Shown one piece after another: positions 15,957 through 23,779 of a stretch of DNA of 64,000 nucleotides. Position 1 is the stretch's first letter; every line of letters starts with the position of its first letter. The translations under genes and the position numbers were made by a program. A model generated the notes under the pieces. The model did not search any database. It had not been told where the DNA came from and saw only the letters and a program-made list of their open reading frames with translations. Origin of the DNA: Planococcus sp. MER TA 32b. Lineage in GTDB: Bacteria; Bacillota; Bacilli; Bacillales_A; Planococcaceae. The DNA is taken from the NCBI GenBank assembly GCA_023715185.1, contig JAMCAN010000001.1:248001-312000 (forward strand), written 5' to 3'.

Positions 15957-16511
15957 CTAACCGCCGAATTCCCGTCTCAACATAGAATACATATAAAGAT
16001 CATCGAATTTCCCTTGTGTATATTCATAATCCCGCAGCAGCCCTTCTCTCAAAAAGCCGGTTTTTTCGACCAGCTTTTGGGAAGGGCTGTTTGCCGGTTC
16101 GATCAACGCTTCAATACGGTTAAGGTCTAATTGTTTAAATCCATAAGCAGCCACAGCGTGCAATGCCTCGCCTGCAATTCCTTTTCCCCAGTGTTCCCGG
16201 CTCAATTCGAACCCGATTTCTGCCCGGTGATGCTTCTCTGATAGATTCAGAAAGCCGCAGCTTCCTATTATGCGGTCTTCCTCTTTCACTGTAATTCCCC
16301 AGCGCATGCCGGTTCCGTTTCCGAAAATTGACTGATACCAGCCGATTTCATCCAAGGCGTCTTCAATTGACGCAAAAGGGGCGAGTCCCATATGGCGTGT
16401 GACCTCTTCGTCCGACAAATATGCTAAAAGACTGTCTGCGTCTTTTTCCGTTACCTTCCGCAAAATCAATCTGTCCGTTTCGATCAAAGGGAATTTATCT
16501 GGTTTGTCCAT
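15957..16511 (-). CDS. GNAT N-acetyltransferase, RimJ-like
   Basis: The 184-residue protein shows IETDRLILRKVTEKDADSL and the acetyl-CoA motif REHWGKGIAGEALHAVAAYGF, then LNRIEALIEPANSPSQKLVEKTGF, the classic end of the acetyltransf_3 family. The substrate may be a ribosomal protein N-terminus or a small amine. AAAGGAG stands before the ATG on the minus strand. It is a distant paralogue of the GNAT 1 kb upstream, on the opposite strand and not in its operon. Confidence 0.88.
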   Translation of the reverse strand: MDKPDKFPLIETDRLILRKVTEKDADSLLAYLSDEEVTRHMGLAPFASIEDALDEIGWYQSIFGNGTGMRWGITVKEEDRIIGSCGFLNLSEKHHRAEIGFELSREHWGKGIAGEALHAVAAYGFKQLDLNRIEALIEPANSPSQKLVEKTGFLREGLLRDYEYTQGKFDDLYMYSMLRREFGG

Positions 16512-16678
16512 TTGTCATTGCTCCTTTGTTCAGTAATAGTTCTATTTCAACAATATACTTTGACTGCAATAATTTACAATCGAGACTGGCAGTTACCAGG
16601 AAGAGGTAGAGATATTATACCTGAATGTTAAAATAATACATAAAGCAAAAAAATTAAAATTATACTAAGAGGTGTTTT

Positions 16679-18310
16679 ATGCGGTTTCTTCGAACTTCAG
16701 CTCTCAATTTGCTGTTTGTACTGGCAGGTACTATTGCATTCTGGGCTTTGCTTCTATTGTTTGAGCCATTAACAGGATTTATTGCTTGGCTGGTATTAAG
16801 CGTGGTATTGGTCGGAATACTGATTTTGACGATTGCCACTTACATAAGGCAAAAACGGACATCTGCGGCGAAAACATCCACTCTTGCAGCGGCTTTTCTG
16901 GCGTTAGCTGTGATGTGGCTCATTTCCTTGGTGCTGGTATTCGTGAATTTCATGTTATATCAAGTGGAAGAATACATGACAGAACAAACGGCTTTAACAG
17001 CTGCCCAAAAGCTGGATTATTATAAACAATTTCTTGCGGGACCTGGACAGGTGGCTGATTTGTCTGAGCTGGAGTCGACGGAAAAAGCAGGCATCACCTT
17101 CTATTATCCGAAAGGTACCGAACCGGCAGATGAAATCAGTGAGGTCGCTGAATTTATTCGGGCCAATAAAGAACGGTTTGAAGAAAGCCTTGGCGTAAAC
17201 AGTGATGCGTCCTTTTCAGTAGTCCTGTACTCTGACGCAGCGTCAATGCCGGAAAGTGAGGCGGCCGGGAAAAATTATAATGGCCTTTACAGCGAGGCTG
17301 ACCAGACGATCCACCTGCCGATGCCAGTGGATTCGACGATTCTGGCACATGAATATATTCATCATTTGACTTACAGCATCGCAAAAGAAAGAGAAATGTA
17401 TATATCACAAATTCCACAGTGGTGGATTGAAGGGATTGCGACACATTTATCAGAACAGGGCGTCAGTGTTCCTTTGCTGGAGATGCCCGAAACCGGTTTT
17501 GTGGAATTCAGTGTGCTGGCGGATGTCGGCGGATGGCAAAACCATCTGAAGGCGAATAACCAGCCATATGGACAGAGCAGTGCTTTTATCGGCTATCTGA
17601 TGCAGCAGGAAGGTCAAGATGCCATTTCAAAAATCTTCAGCGAAATGGAAAATGCGCCAATATCGGACAGCTTTGAAAAAGTGACGGGGAAAACGGTTGA
17701 GCAGTACGAAAGCGAATTCTTCACGGATTTTAAAGAACGAACGGAATTATGGGACAAAGCCCATCTGTTGGATATACAAGATAACGAACCACAAAAAGCA
17801 TTGGATATTTTCTTAGCCCTTGCCCATAACGAGCCTGGCCTTGTATCGGTCAACCACCGGATTGCCAACCTCTATATGGAATTGGGCGAGTACGCAAAAG
17901 CTGTCGATTACCGCAATAAAGAGCTGGAGCTTCAAATTGCCGACAGCAGCGACAATCTGGCTGCAACTTACGGATATTTGGCTGACAGCCTGCTCTTTAC
18001 CGATATTGATGAAGCGGTAAGAGCCGCTGAACGGGCAGTGGAAGTTTCAGACGAAGCAAACGTGGACTGGAATGAAAACCGGCTGCAGGAATTCTCTTCT
18101 TTGAAAAAACGGATTGAACAGGGAGAACCCTTACGTGGCTATTACGAAATATTGACCGGTGAATTTACCATCAATAATGGGTCGGAAAACCAGGCTGAAA
18201 AAATTGGATTGATTGATATTGCTCTGGAAAAATACAGCGGACAGGATAATGAAGGAAGAAAGGCATTGACAGCACTGCGGCAAATTCTGAAAAAGGACGT
18301 GGCGGATTAA
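16679..18310 (+). CDS. membrane-anchored gluzincin metallopeptidase with TPR tail
   Basis: Three hydrophobic helices lie in the first 95 residues. The catalytic part carries LAHEYIHHL (His224, Glu225, His228) and WWIEGIATHLSE with the third zinc ligand Glu251, the gluzincin (peptidase MA) pattern. From about residue 360 the sequence turns into alpha-helical repeats resembling TPRs (PEKALDIFLALAHNEP-like and YAKAVDYRNKELEL). The active domain is most likely outside the cell. AAGAGGTG precedes the ATG. It stands alone; the sigma-W promoter of floT follows. Substrate unknown. Confidence 0.8.
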   Translation: MRFLRTSALNLLFVLAGTIAFWALLLLFEPLTGFIAWLVLSVVLVGILILTIATYIRQKRTSAAKTSTLAAAFLALAVMWLISLVLVFVNFMLYQVEEYMTEQTALTAAQKLDYYKQFLAGPGQVADLSELESTEKAGITFYYPKGTEPADEISEVAEFIRANKERFEESLGVNSDASFSVVLYSDAASMPESEAAGKNYNGLYSEADQTIHLPMPVDSTILAHEYIHHLTYSIAKEREMYISQIPQWWIEGIATHLSEQGVSVPLLEMPETGFVEFSVLADVGGWQNHLKANNQPYGQSSAFIGYLMQQEGQDAISKIFSEMENAPISDSFEKVTGKTVEQYESEFFTDFKERTELWDKAHLLDIQDNEPQKALDIFLALAHNEPGLVSVNHRIANLYMELGEYAKAVDYRNKELELQIADSSDNLAATYGYLADSLLFTDIDEAVRAAERAVEVSDEANVDWNENRLQEFSSLKKRIEQGEPLRGYYEILTGEFTINNGSENQAEKIGLIDIALEKYSGQDNEGRKALTALRQILKKDVAD

Positions 18311-18359
18311 CAACAGCGGAGGGGAAGAGAGAAAGAAGAAATTTAAATTTCAAATTATC

Positions 18360-18385
18360 TGAAACGTTTTGCAATTCTCCCCGTA
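18360..18385 (+). promoter_or_regulatory. sigma-W promoter of floT
   Basis: TGAAAC at 18360-18365 and CGTA at 18382-18385 are separated by exactly 16 bases, a perfect match to the sigma-W consensus. In B. subtilis floT (yuaG) is also in the sigma-W regulon. Confidence 0.9.
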
Positions 18386-18436
18386 TTAAATAGTAGGCAG
18401 GTTGAATAAAAATCTATTTAAAGGGGAGATGGACAA

Positions 18437-19936
18437 ATGTTGGAATCAATCGGATATGCCACGCTGGGGATTGCAGTGCTGATTGTCGCAGTTCTGGCGG
18501 GTATCGGATACTTTTTCTGGGTGAGATTCCGTTACCGCACAGCCAAATCGAACGAAGCATTGATCATTACAGGACCGAAACTCGGGGATCCTGAAAAAGA
18601 TACAAATATATTCACGGACGAAGAAGGAAGATCCATGAAAATCATACGGGGCGGAGGTTACCGTCTGCGCCGGTTCCAGACTTCCACACCGGTCAATCTG
18701 ACTTCATTCCAATTAAAGCTTTCGACACCGCGCGTCTACACGATTGCCGGAGTGCCGATTGTGGCGGATGCGGTAGCCATGGTGAAAGTCGCCGATACAT
18801 TGAACGGCATCGCCAATTACGCCGAGCAATTCCTCGGTAAAGAACAGAGCGAGATCGAAACGGAAATCATCGAAGTGCTCGGCAGTAACTTGCGTGCGAT
18901 CCTGTCTAAGATGACGGTCGAAGACATTAACGGAGACCGCGAAAAATTCAATCAGGATGTCCAGGAAGTTGCGCAAAAGCAGCTGGATTTGATGGGCTTC
19001 AAAATCACTTCTCTTGGGCTGACCGATTTGCGCGATGCAGATGAGCAGAACGGCTATCTGGAAAACCTGGGGCGGCCGCGAATCGCTGAAGTCCGCAAAC
19101 AGGCTGAAATCGCAGAGGCGGAGACAGACCGTGAAACGCGGATTCAACGCGCGCGTACAGACCAGGAAGCGAAAGAAGAAGAATACAAACGCCAGATTGC
19201 AATTGCCGAATCGCGTAAAGAGAAAGACATCAAAGACGCTGCGTTCAAGGAAGAAACTGAACGGGCCCGGGCGAAATCCGAGCAATCCTATGAACTTGAA
19301 AAAGTGAAGCTTGCGAAAGAAATTCAGGACGAAGAACTGAACCTGAAATTCATGGAGCGGGAACGCGCCGTTACATTGGAAGAAGAAGAAAGTAAAGTGC
19401 GGAAAACCAAAGCGGATGCTACATATTACGAAACCACCCGTGCAGCGGAAGCGGAAGCCCGCAAGTCGGTCATCAGCGGGGAAGCGAAAGCGAAGATCCG
19501 CCGCGACGAAGGTGCCGCCGAAGCGGAAGTTATCCGTGAACGAGGAAAAGCGGAAGCCGAATCACGTAAATTGCTTGCTGAGGCGATGGAACAGCATGGC
19601 GATGTGATCATTACCGAGAAATTGATCGATATGCTGCCGATATTCGCGGAAAAAGTCGCTGCACCATTGAACAATATCGATTCAGTGAAGATCATCGATT
19701 CCGGCAACGGCCAAGGAATCCCTTCATTCGGCCGCAGTGTCACCAAAACGATGGTCGATATGCAGGAGCCATTGAAGGAAATGACAGGAATCGATATCGG
19801 GGAGCTGTTGAAATCCTATGTCGACAAAACGCCGAAACAAGTCGTGCAGGCTGCTCCGGCTCCACAGCCGGAAAACGATGCCGGCAATGATTTGCCGAAT
19901 GAAGAGCCATCAGATCCGGAAGCAGATGATCAGTGA
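18437..19936 (+). CDS. floT: flotillin
   Basis: A 499-residue flotillin: N-terminal hairpin membrane anchor (about residues 8-30), SPFH/PHB domain (about 40-200), then a long charged coiled coil rich in EA and KE repeats (IAEAETDRETRIQRART and further, to about 390), and a proline- and acid-rich tail. It scaffolds functional membrane microdomains and influences membrane fluidity. A perfect sigma-W promoter and AAAGGGGAG ribosome site precede it. B. subtilis has an NfeD partner (yuaF) just upstream; none is present here, where the neighbour is a metallopeptidase. Confidence 0.95.
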   Translation: MLESIGYATLGIAVLIVAVLAGIGYFFWVRFRYRTAKSNEALIITGPKLGDPEKDTNIFTDEEGRSMKIIRGGGYRLRRFQTSTPVNLTSFQLKLSTPRVYTIAGVPIVADAVAMVKVADTLNGIANYAEQFLGKEQSEIETEIIEVLGSNLRAILSKMTVEDINGDREKFNQDVQEVAQKQLDLMGFKITSLGLTDLRDADEQNGYLENLGRPRIAEVRKQAEIAEAETDRETRIQRARTDQEAKEEEYKRQIAIAESRKEKDIKDAAFKEETERARAKSEQSYELEKVKLAKEIQDEELNLKFMERERAVTLEEEESKVRKTKADATYYETTRAAEAEARKSVISGEAKAKIRRDEGAAEAEVIRERGKAEAESRKLLAEAMEQHGDVIITEKLIDMLPIFAEKVAAPLNNIDSVKIIDSGNGQGIPSFGRSVTKTMVDMQEPLKEMTGIDIGELLKSYVDKTPKQVVQAAPAPQPENDAGNDLPNEEPSDPEADDQ

Positions 19937-19946
19937 TTCTTTTATA

Positions 19947-19986
19947 TCCTTTTATCCACAGAAATAAATCTGTGGATAAAGGGATA
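19947..19986 (+). terminator. terminator of floT built from DnaA-box sequences
   Basis: ATCCTTTTATCCACAGA and TCTGTGGATAAAGGGAT form the stem, followed by an A/T-rich stretch. Each arm contains a perfect DnaA box, so the element may have two roles. Confidence 0.7.
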
Positions 19987-20019
19987 TTATTATTTTTGTA
20001 GAATATCCACTGTGGATAA
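19952..20019. promoter_or_regulatory. cluster of three perfect DnaA boxes
   Basis: TTATCCACA is at 19952-19960 on the plus strand, and its complement TGTGGATAA is at 19971-19979 and 20011-20019. A 7-of-9 match lies at 20003-20011. Three exact copies in 68 bp, in an intergenic region without dnaA or dnaN, resemble the DnaA-binding clusters found away from oriC in B. subtilis. Confidence 0.65.
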
Positions 20020-20093
20020 GTAAAAGTGGAATCCAGACAGGTCTGGCGAGAGGAGCTGTCCACTGTTCCATTTTGCGACAGGAGGAGAATGGA

Positions 20094-20823
20094 TTGAAGA
20101 TTGACATCATCAGGCATTCGGAATGGGCCGGAACCAAATTCACCTTGCATTTGCTTTCACAGATCCTCAGGAAGATCAAATTGGAAACAGCACAGCAGGA
20201 ACCTCAATGGGCGCATGTGGCACTCGATCTTACGCCAGTCGGATTCAGCACGGGATTATTGTTCACGCAAGATCACGTTTTTCAGGCAGACGTGGATATT
20301 CAGAACAGCCGCATACAGGTAAACGTCGATGGGGACATACACAGCATTAGCCTCGAACCTTCCAGATCGGTCAAATGGTATCATGACGAAATTTTCAGCG
20401 CTCTGTCATCACGTGGAATCGATTTGAAAATCAATCCGAAACCGCAGGAAATGGCTTATACTGCGCCATTGAATGAAGACGATGCGCCACTTGAATTCGA
20501 TCAGCAGATGATCGAATACGGTTTTTGGCTGGGTGATGAGCAAACAGATATACCCCTCTTTTTTTGTCCTGCCTTATCCGTTTCAGTATAAGGATTTGAA
20601 TTCACCTTCCATAAAGCCCGCTGAAGCATTTTATGACGAAACGAAAAGTGAATATTTCCTCCTTTTGGATGCGGTTGCCGCGAAGGAAAATCCAAGTGAT
20701 GATATACAACAGTTCTTCCGGTCCACTTTTTGTGCTTTGGCTGCTGAACTGGACTGGAAAGGCAGCGGATACTATTTCACGCCATTGCAAATGAAGGAGC
20801 AGGCATCCGGAAAGCGGCATTAG
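20094..20823 (+). pseudogene. frameshifted gene resembling DUF5996
   Basis: The first frame starts at TTG 20094 (GGAGGAG six bases upstream) and runs to a TAA at 20589-20591. It shows WAHVALDLTPVGFSTGLLF, close to the W-H-V-x-L-x-V-T-x-R-G-L-T-T-G pattern of DUF5996, and then EYGFWLGDEQ. The expected continuation, FFVLPYPFQYKDL through FFRSTFCALAAELDW, is encoded in the next frame up to 20823. The frames exchange at a run of seven T at 20559-20565; six T would restore one protein of about 243 residues. It is either a real homopolymer frameshift or a sequencing error. The family label is tentative. Confidence 0.65.
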
Positions 20824-20874
20824 GTTGAAAAGCATACCGGATACAGCGATTTATAAACTTGATAACGGAGAGCC

Positions 20875-20905
20875 GAAAAGCTGCCTTGTGCGGCTTTTCT
20901 CTTTT
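20875..20905 (+). terminator. intrinsic terminator
   Basis: AAAAGCTGC and GCGGCTTTT form a stem followed by CTCTTTTT, 50 bases after the frameshifted gene. Confidence 0.7.
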
Positions 20906-20982
20906 TCGGTACGAAGATTTCTTATCAATTTTGAAAGCTGGCCAGAAACTGCTTGCAGAACCAGGTATTTCATTATATGATG

Positions 20983-21005
20983 TAAAACGTAATAATTACT
21001 ATTTG
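20983..21005 (+). promoter_or_regulatory. Zur box upstream of rpmG
   Basis: TAAAACGTAAT-A-ATTACTATTTG matches 20 of 23 positions of the Bacillus Zur operator (AAATCGTAATnATTACGATTT core) and lies about 30 bases before the start codon of the zinc-free L33 gene. Repression by zinc-loaded Zur is expected. Confidence 0.85.
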
Positions 21006-21035
21006 CGATTTAAAACTAATTTAGGAGGGATAGAT

Positions 21036-21185
21036 ATGAGGGTGAACATCACATTGGCTTGCACCGAGACAGGGGAGCGCAATTATTCGACGGTGAAGAA
21101 CAAGCGCCATAACCCGGAACGGATTGAATTGAAGAAATATTGTCCGCGTCTTCGCAAAGTCACATTGCACAGGGAAACAAAATAA
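21036..21185 (+). CDS. rpmG: ribosomal protein bL33, zinc-independent (C-) form
   Basis: The 49-residue protein is a clear L33 ([21 protein letters not shown]...LHRETK), but both CxxC zinc knuckles are broken: the first reads CTETG and the second CPRLR. It is therefore the C- paralogue that replaces zinc-containing L33 when zinc is scarce and frees zinc from ribosomes. AGGAGG precedes the ATG at 21036. A Zur box lies just upstream, and the next gene is a Zur-boxed zinc-binding protein, so the zinc-starvation role is well supported. Confidence 0.95.
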   Translation: MRVNITLACTETGERNYSTVKNKRHNPERIELKKYCPRLRKVTLHRETK

Positions 21186-21203
21186 AAAAATTTTACGATT
21201 TTA

Positions 21204-21226
21204 CAAATCGTAATGATTACTAATTA
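21204..21226 (+). promoter_or_regulatory. Zur box upstream of znuA
   Basis: CAAATCGTAAT-G-ATTACTAATTA matches about 20 of 23 positions of the Zur operator, with AAATCGTAATnATTAC intact. It lies 70 bases before the znuA start. Confidence 0.85.
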
Positions 21227-21296
21227 TGTTTTGTGAAAAGCGAGCTGGTGAAGAATTACAAATAAAAATTGAAAACTGAGAATTGAGGAATGACAG

Positions 21297-22283
21297 ATGA
21301 AAAAAATATTTTTGCCCATACTATTATTCATTTTCATGGCAAGTGGCTGCGGAAATACCGAAGAAGCCCCAACAACGGCTGATACCGAAAATGCACCTGC
21401 AGAAGAAAAGATGAACATCTACACGACCGTTTATCCTCTTACATATTTTACGGAGCGCATCGGCGGTGAGCACGTGAACGTCCAGTCGATCTATCCGGCG
21501 GGTTCGAACGAGCACACATTTGAACCGACGCAACAGGACATGATTGCGCTTGCTGACGCGGACGCCGTGTTTTATATCGGATTGGGTCTTGAAGGTTTTA
21601 TTGACAGTGCCAAAAAGACCTTAAGCAATGAAAACGTTGAATTTGTTGCAACAGCGGAATCGATTGCGGAAGCGGACCTTGGCGAAGGCCATTCGCATGA
21701 AGAAGAGCACGATCATGCACATGAAGAAGGAACGGAAGAAGAGCATGATCATGCGCATGAAGTGGATCCGCATGTCTGGATTTCGCCAGTACTCAGCCAG
21801 CAGATTGCGGAAGCCATCAAAGATGAATTGATTGAGCGCGACGGCGGAAATGCGGAAGAGTACGAAGTGAATTATGAGCAATTGGCCGAAGAGCTGCAAG
21901 AGCTGGACCAGGCGTTTGAACAGATGGCAGCTGCCGCTGAACAGAAAACGTTCTTCGTATCCCACTCGGCGTTCGGCTATTGGGCAGATGCTTATGGCCT
22001 GGAGCAAGTGGCAGTCGCGGGATTGAACAGCCAGGATGAGCCCTCTCAGCAGGAGCTAGTTGAAATCGTAAAGCAGGCGGAGGAGCTGAACATCGATCAC
22101 ATTGCTTTTGAACAGAACGTATCTTCGCGGCTGACTGAAGTGATTCAAAATGAGATTGGAGCGGAGGCCGTTCAATTACACAATCTGAGCGTACTGACGC
22201 AAGATGAAATTGATGCGGACGAAACTTATTTTTCATTGATGCAGAAGAATCTTGAAGTAATGGAAGAAATCCTGCGGCAATAA
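21297..22283 (+). CDS. znuA: zinc ABC transporter substrate-binding lipoprotein
   Basis: Signal peptide with lipobox ASGC, then a cluster A-1 (ZnuA/AdcA) fold: ligand histidines in SNEHTFEPT, DPHVWISP and VSHSAFGYWA, and a long His/Glu-rich loop (about residues 136-160: GHSHEEEHDHAHEEG and EEHDHAHE) typical of zinc rather than manganese proteins. It captures Zn2+ outside the membrane for an ABC importer. The ATG follows GAGGAA, and the Zur box is upstream. Unusually, no znuB or znuC gene follows: the next gene is DinB-like, so the membrane components must be encoded elsewhere. Confidence 0.93.
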   Translation: MKKIFLPILLFIFMASGCGNTEEAPTTADTENAPAEEKMNIYTTVYPLTYFTERIGGEHVNVQSIYPAGSNEHTFEPTQQDMIALADADAVFYIGLGLEGFIDSAKKTLSNENVEFVATAESIAEADLGEGHSHEEEHDHAHEEGTEEEHDHAHEVDPHVWISPVLSQQIAEAIKDELIERDGGNAEEYEVNYEQLAEELQELDQAFEQMAAAAEQKTFFVSHSAFGYWADAYGLEQVAVAGLNSQDEPSQQELVEIVKQAEELNIDHIAFEQNVSSRLTEVIQNEIGAEAVQLHNLSVLTQDEIDADETYFSLMQKNLEVMEEILRQ

Positions 22284-22392
22284 AATAAAGAGTCGCGCAA
22301 TGTCCTCGCTGGCCGGATATTGGAAGGAAAACAGCGGAACAAAGCGAATTCTATACAGGAAGAAAGTAAAATCACCAAAAAGGGGTGCCTGT

Positions 22393-22923
22393 ATGAATTT
22401 TCGCTTTGAAGAAACCATTCAATTGCTGTCGCGGACACCGGCCAGCCTGGAGGCGTTTCTTTCCGGCCTGCCGGAGGGATGGATCCACTGCAATGAAGGC
22501 GAGGGAACCTGGAATGCGGAAGAAGTGATCGCCCATCTGATTGAAGCGGAGAAGAGCAACTGGATTCCGCGTATTGAAACACTGCTTCAGCAAGGAGAAA
22601 GCCGGACTTTTCCGCCATTCGACCGCTTTGCCCATCTGGAAACCGCAGCTGACACCAGTATTGAACGGGAGCTGGCGGCATTCAGGGAAATACGCATGGT
22701 CAATCTGGAGAAGCTGAAAGAATTGGTGGATCCGGAGGAAGATCTCGATTTGCGGGGGATGCATCCTGAATTCGGCTCCGTCACTTTAAGGGAACTGCTC
22801 TCTACGTGGGTCGTGCATGACCTGACGCATATTTCGCAAATCACACGCGTCATGGCTGAACGGTACCGGCAGGATGTCGGTCCGTGGGAGCAATACTTGA
22901 GTATTTTGAAAGCGAGAAAGTGA
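22393..22923 (+). CDS. DinB superfamily protein
   Basis: A 176-residue four-helix bundle of the DinB/YfiT type. The metal ligands are visible as EEVIAHLIEAE and VVHDLTHISQI (HDLTH). Family members are metal-dependent thiol S-transferases or damage-inducible proteins; the substrate here is unknown. ATG 22393 follows AAGGGGTG; upstream ATGs lack a ribosome site. It lies 110 bp after znuA without an obvious terminator between, so read-through from the Zur-controlled transcript is possible. Confidence 0.8.
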   Translation: MNFRFEETIQLLSRTPASLEAFLSGLPEGWIHCNEGEGTWNAEEVIAHLIEAEKSNWIPRIETLLQQGESRTFPPFDRFAHLETAADTSIERELAAFREIRMVNLEKLKELVDPEEDLDLRGMHPEFGSVTLRELLSTWVVHDLTHISQITRVMAERYRQDVGPWEQYLSILKARK

Positions 22924-22955
22924 CGGGAGCATAATTACTATTTCAGCAGTCATAG

Positions 22956-23000
22956 AAAAAGCGTCCTGCTGCAATTTGCAGTAGGGCGCTTTCGTTTTTC
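22956..23000 (+). terminator. intrinsic terminator
   Basis: AAAGCGTCCTGCTGCAAA pairs with TTTGCAGTAGGGCGCTTT and is followed by CGTTTTTC. Confidence 0.9.
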
Positions 23001-23003
23001 TAT

Positions 23004-23122
23004 TGTCCAGACTCCAGCGGCCCAGCTCTTCGGGTCATAAGCCAGCCTAGCTGCGTGGCAGATCGCCACTTCGCTATTCTGTCTTATGCCTTTCAGAGCT
23101 TAACGGGCGCTGTCGCTTTTCG
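23004..23122. repeat. dispersed intergenic element, copy 3
   Basis: It starts TGTCCAGACTCCAGCGGCC and ends GTCGCTTTTCGT, as the copies at 12761 and 12886 do, with a diverged middle. It ends directly at the stop codon of the minus-strand sortase gene, the same position relative to a gene end as copy 2. Confidence 0.8.
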
Positions 23123-23776
23123 TTATTCCTTCGAAACCAGATCGGCGATCAAGATAAAGCGTTCGGGTGCATCAGAACCCATGAAATCAAACGGATAGCA
23201 TGTCGATACCGTCAGCGTAGCTCTCGGTTTCGGCACAATCACCGTGCGGTCGTCCGCATCCACAATTCGGGTTTTTCTCACTTTATAGGTGAATTTCCCG
23301 GCGGATGTTTCGACAATCAGCAGGTCGCCTTTGCCGACTTCACCCAATTCGCGGAAAACGGTATCCATATGTCCGGAAAGAACTGTATTGTCGTTTTCAC
23401 CCGGCAAGACGCTGTCCGCGAAATGGCCGACGCCTTTCAAAAGCTCATCTTCATCGGTGCCGTGAAAAATCGGCAATGTCGCGCCAATAACTGGAATCAT
23501 CAGATCGCCGATGTTCTCGCCTTTTTCAGGACGCACCGGATAAAGGACTTCATCTTCAGCATCTTCTTCCGGCAGTTCAACTGTTTCTGTGGAAGGTGCC
23601 GTCCTGGCGCTGACTTCCGTTTCACTCACCTGGCCGGCCTTAAAAAGCAGATAGCCCTTCAGGAAAGAGGCGGCATTTGTGCCGCTGAACCAAAGACCGA
23701 ATGCAATCATTGATAAAGCCAAGGCCGACAAAATGAACTTTTTTCGGCCGGCCCCTTTGTTGCCTTTAATTTTCAT
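23123..23776 (-). CDS. sortase, class D-like
   Basis: A 217-residue membrane-anchored transpeptidase: one N-terminal helix (about residues 13-35), an acidic linker and the sortase barrel with catalytic His136 (VLSGHMDT), Cys193 (LTVSTCYPF) and Arg206 (APERFILIA). The TLTVSTCYP context and size fit class D. It cuts a C-terminal sorting signal and joins the protein to the cell wall. The gene lies three bases downstream of a gene for a protein ending in LPKTA, its obvious substrate, and probably shares its transcript. Confidence 0.92.
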   Translation of the reverse strand: MKIKGNKGAGRKKFILSALALSMIAFGLWFSGTNAASFLKGYLLFKAGQVSETEVSARTAPSTETVELPEEDAEDEVLYPVRPEKGENIGDLMIPVIGATLPIFHGTDEDELLKGVGHFADSVLPGENDNTVLSGHMDTVFRELGEVGKGDLLIVETSAGKFTYKVRKTRIVDADDRTVIVPKPRATLTVSTCYPFDFMGSDAPERFILIADLVSKE

Positions 23777-23779
23777 CGA

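Noticed and set aside
19952..20019. Chromosomal origin of replication
   Set aside because: Three DnaA boxes are present, but dnaA, dnaN, an A/T-rich unwinding element and rnpA/rpmH neighbours are all missing.
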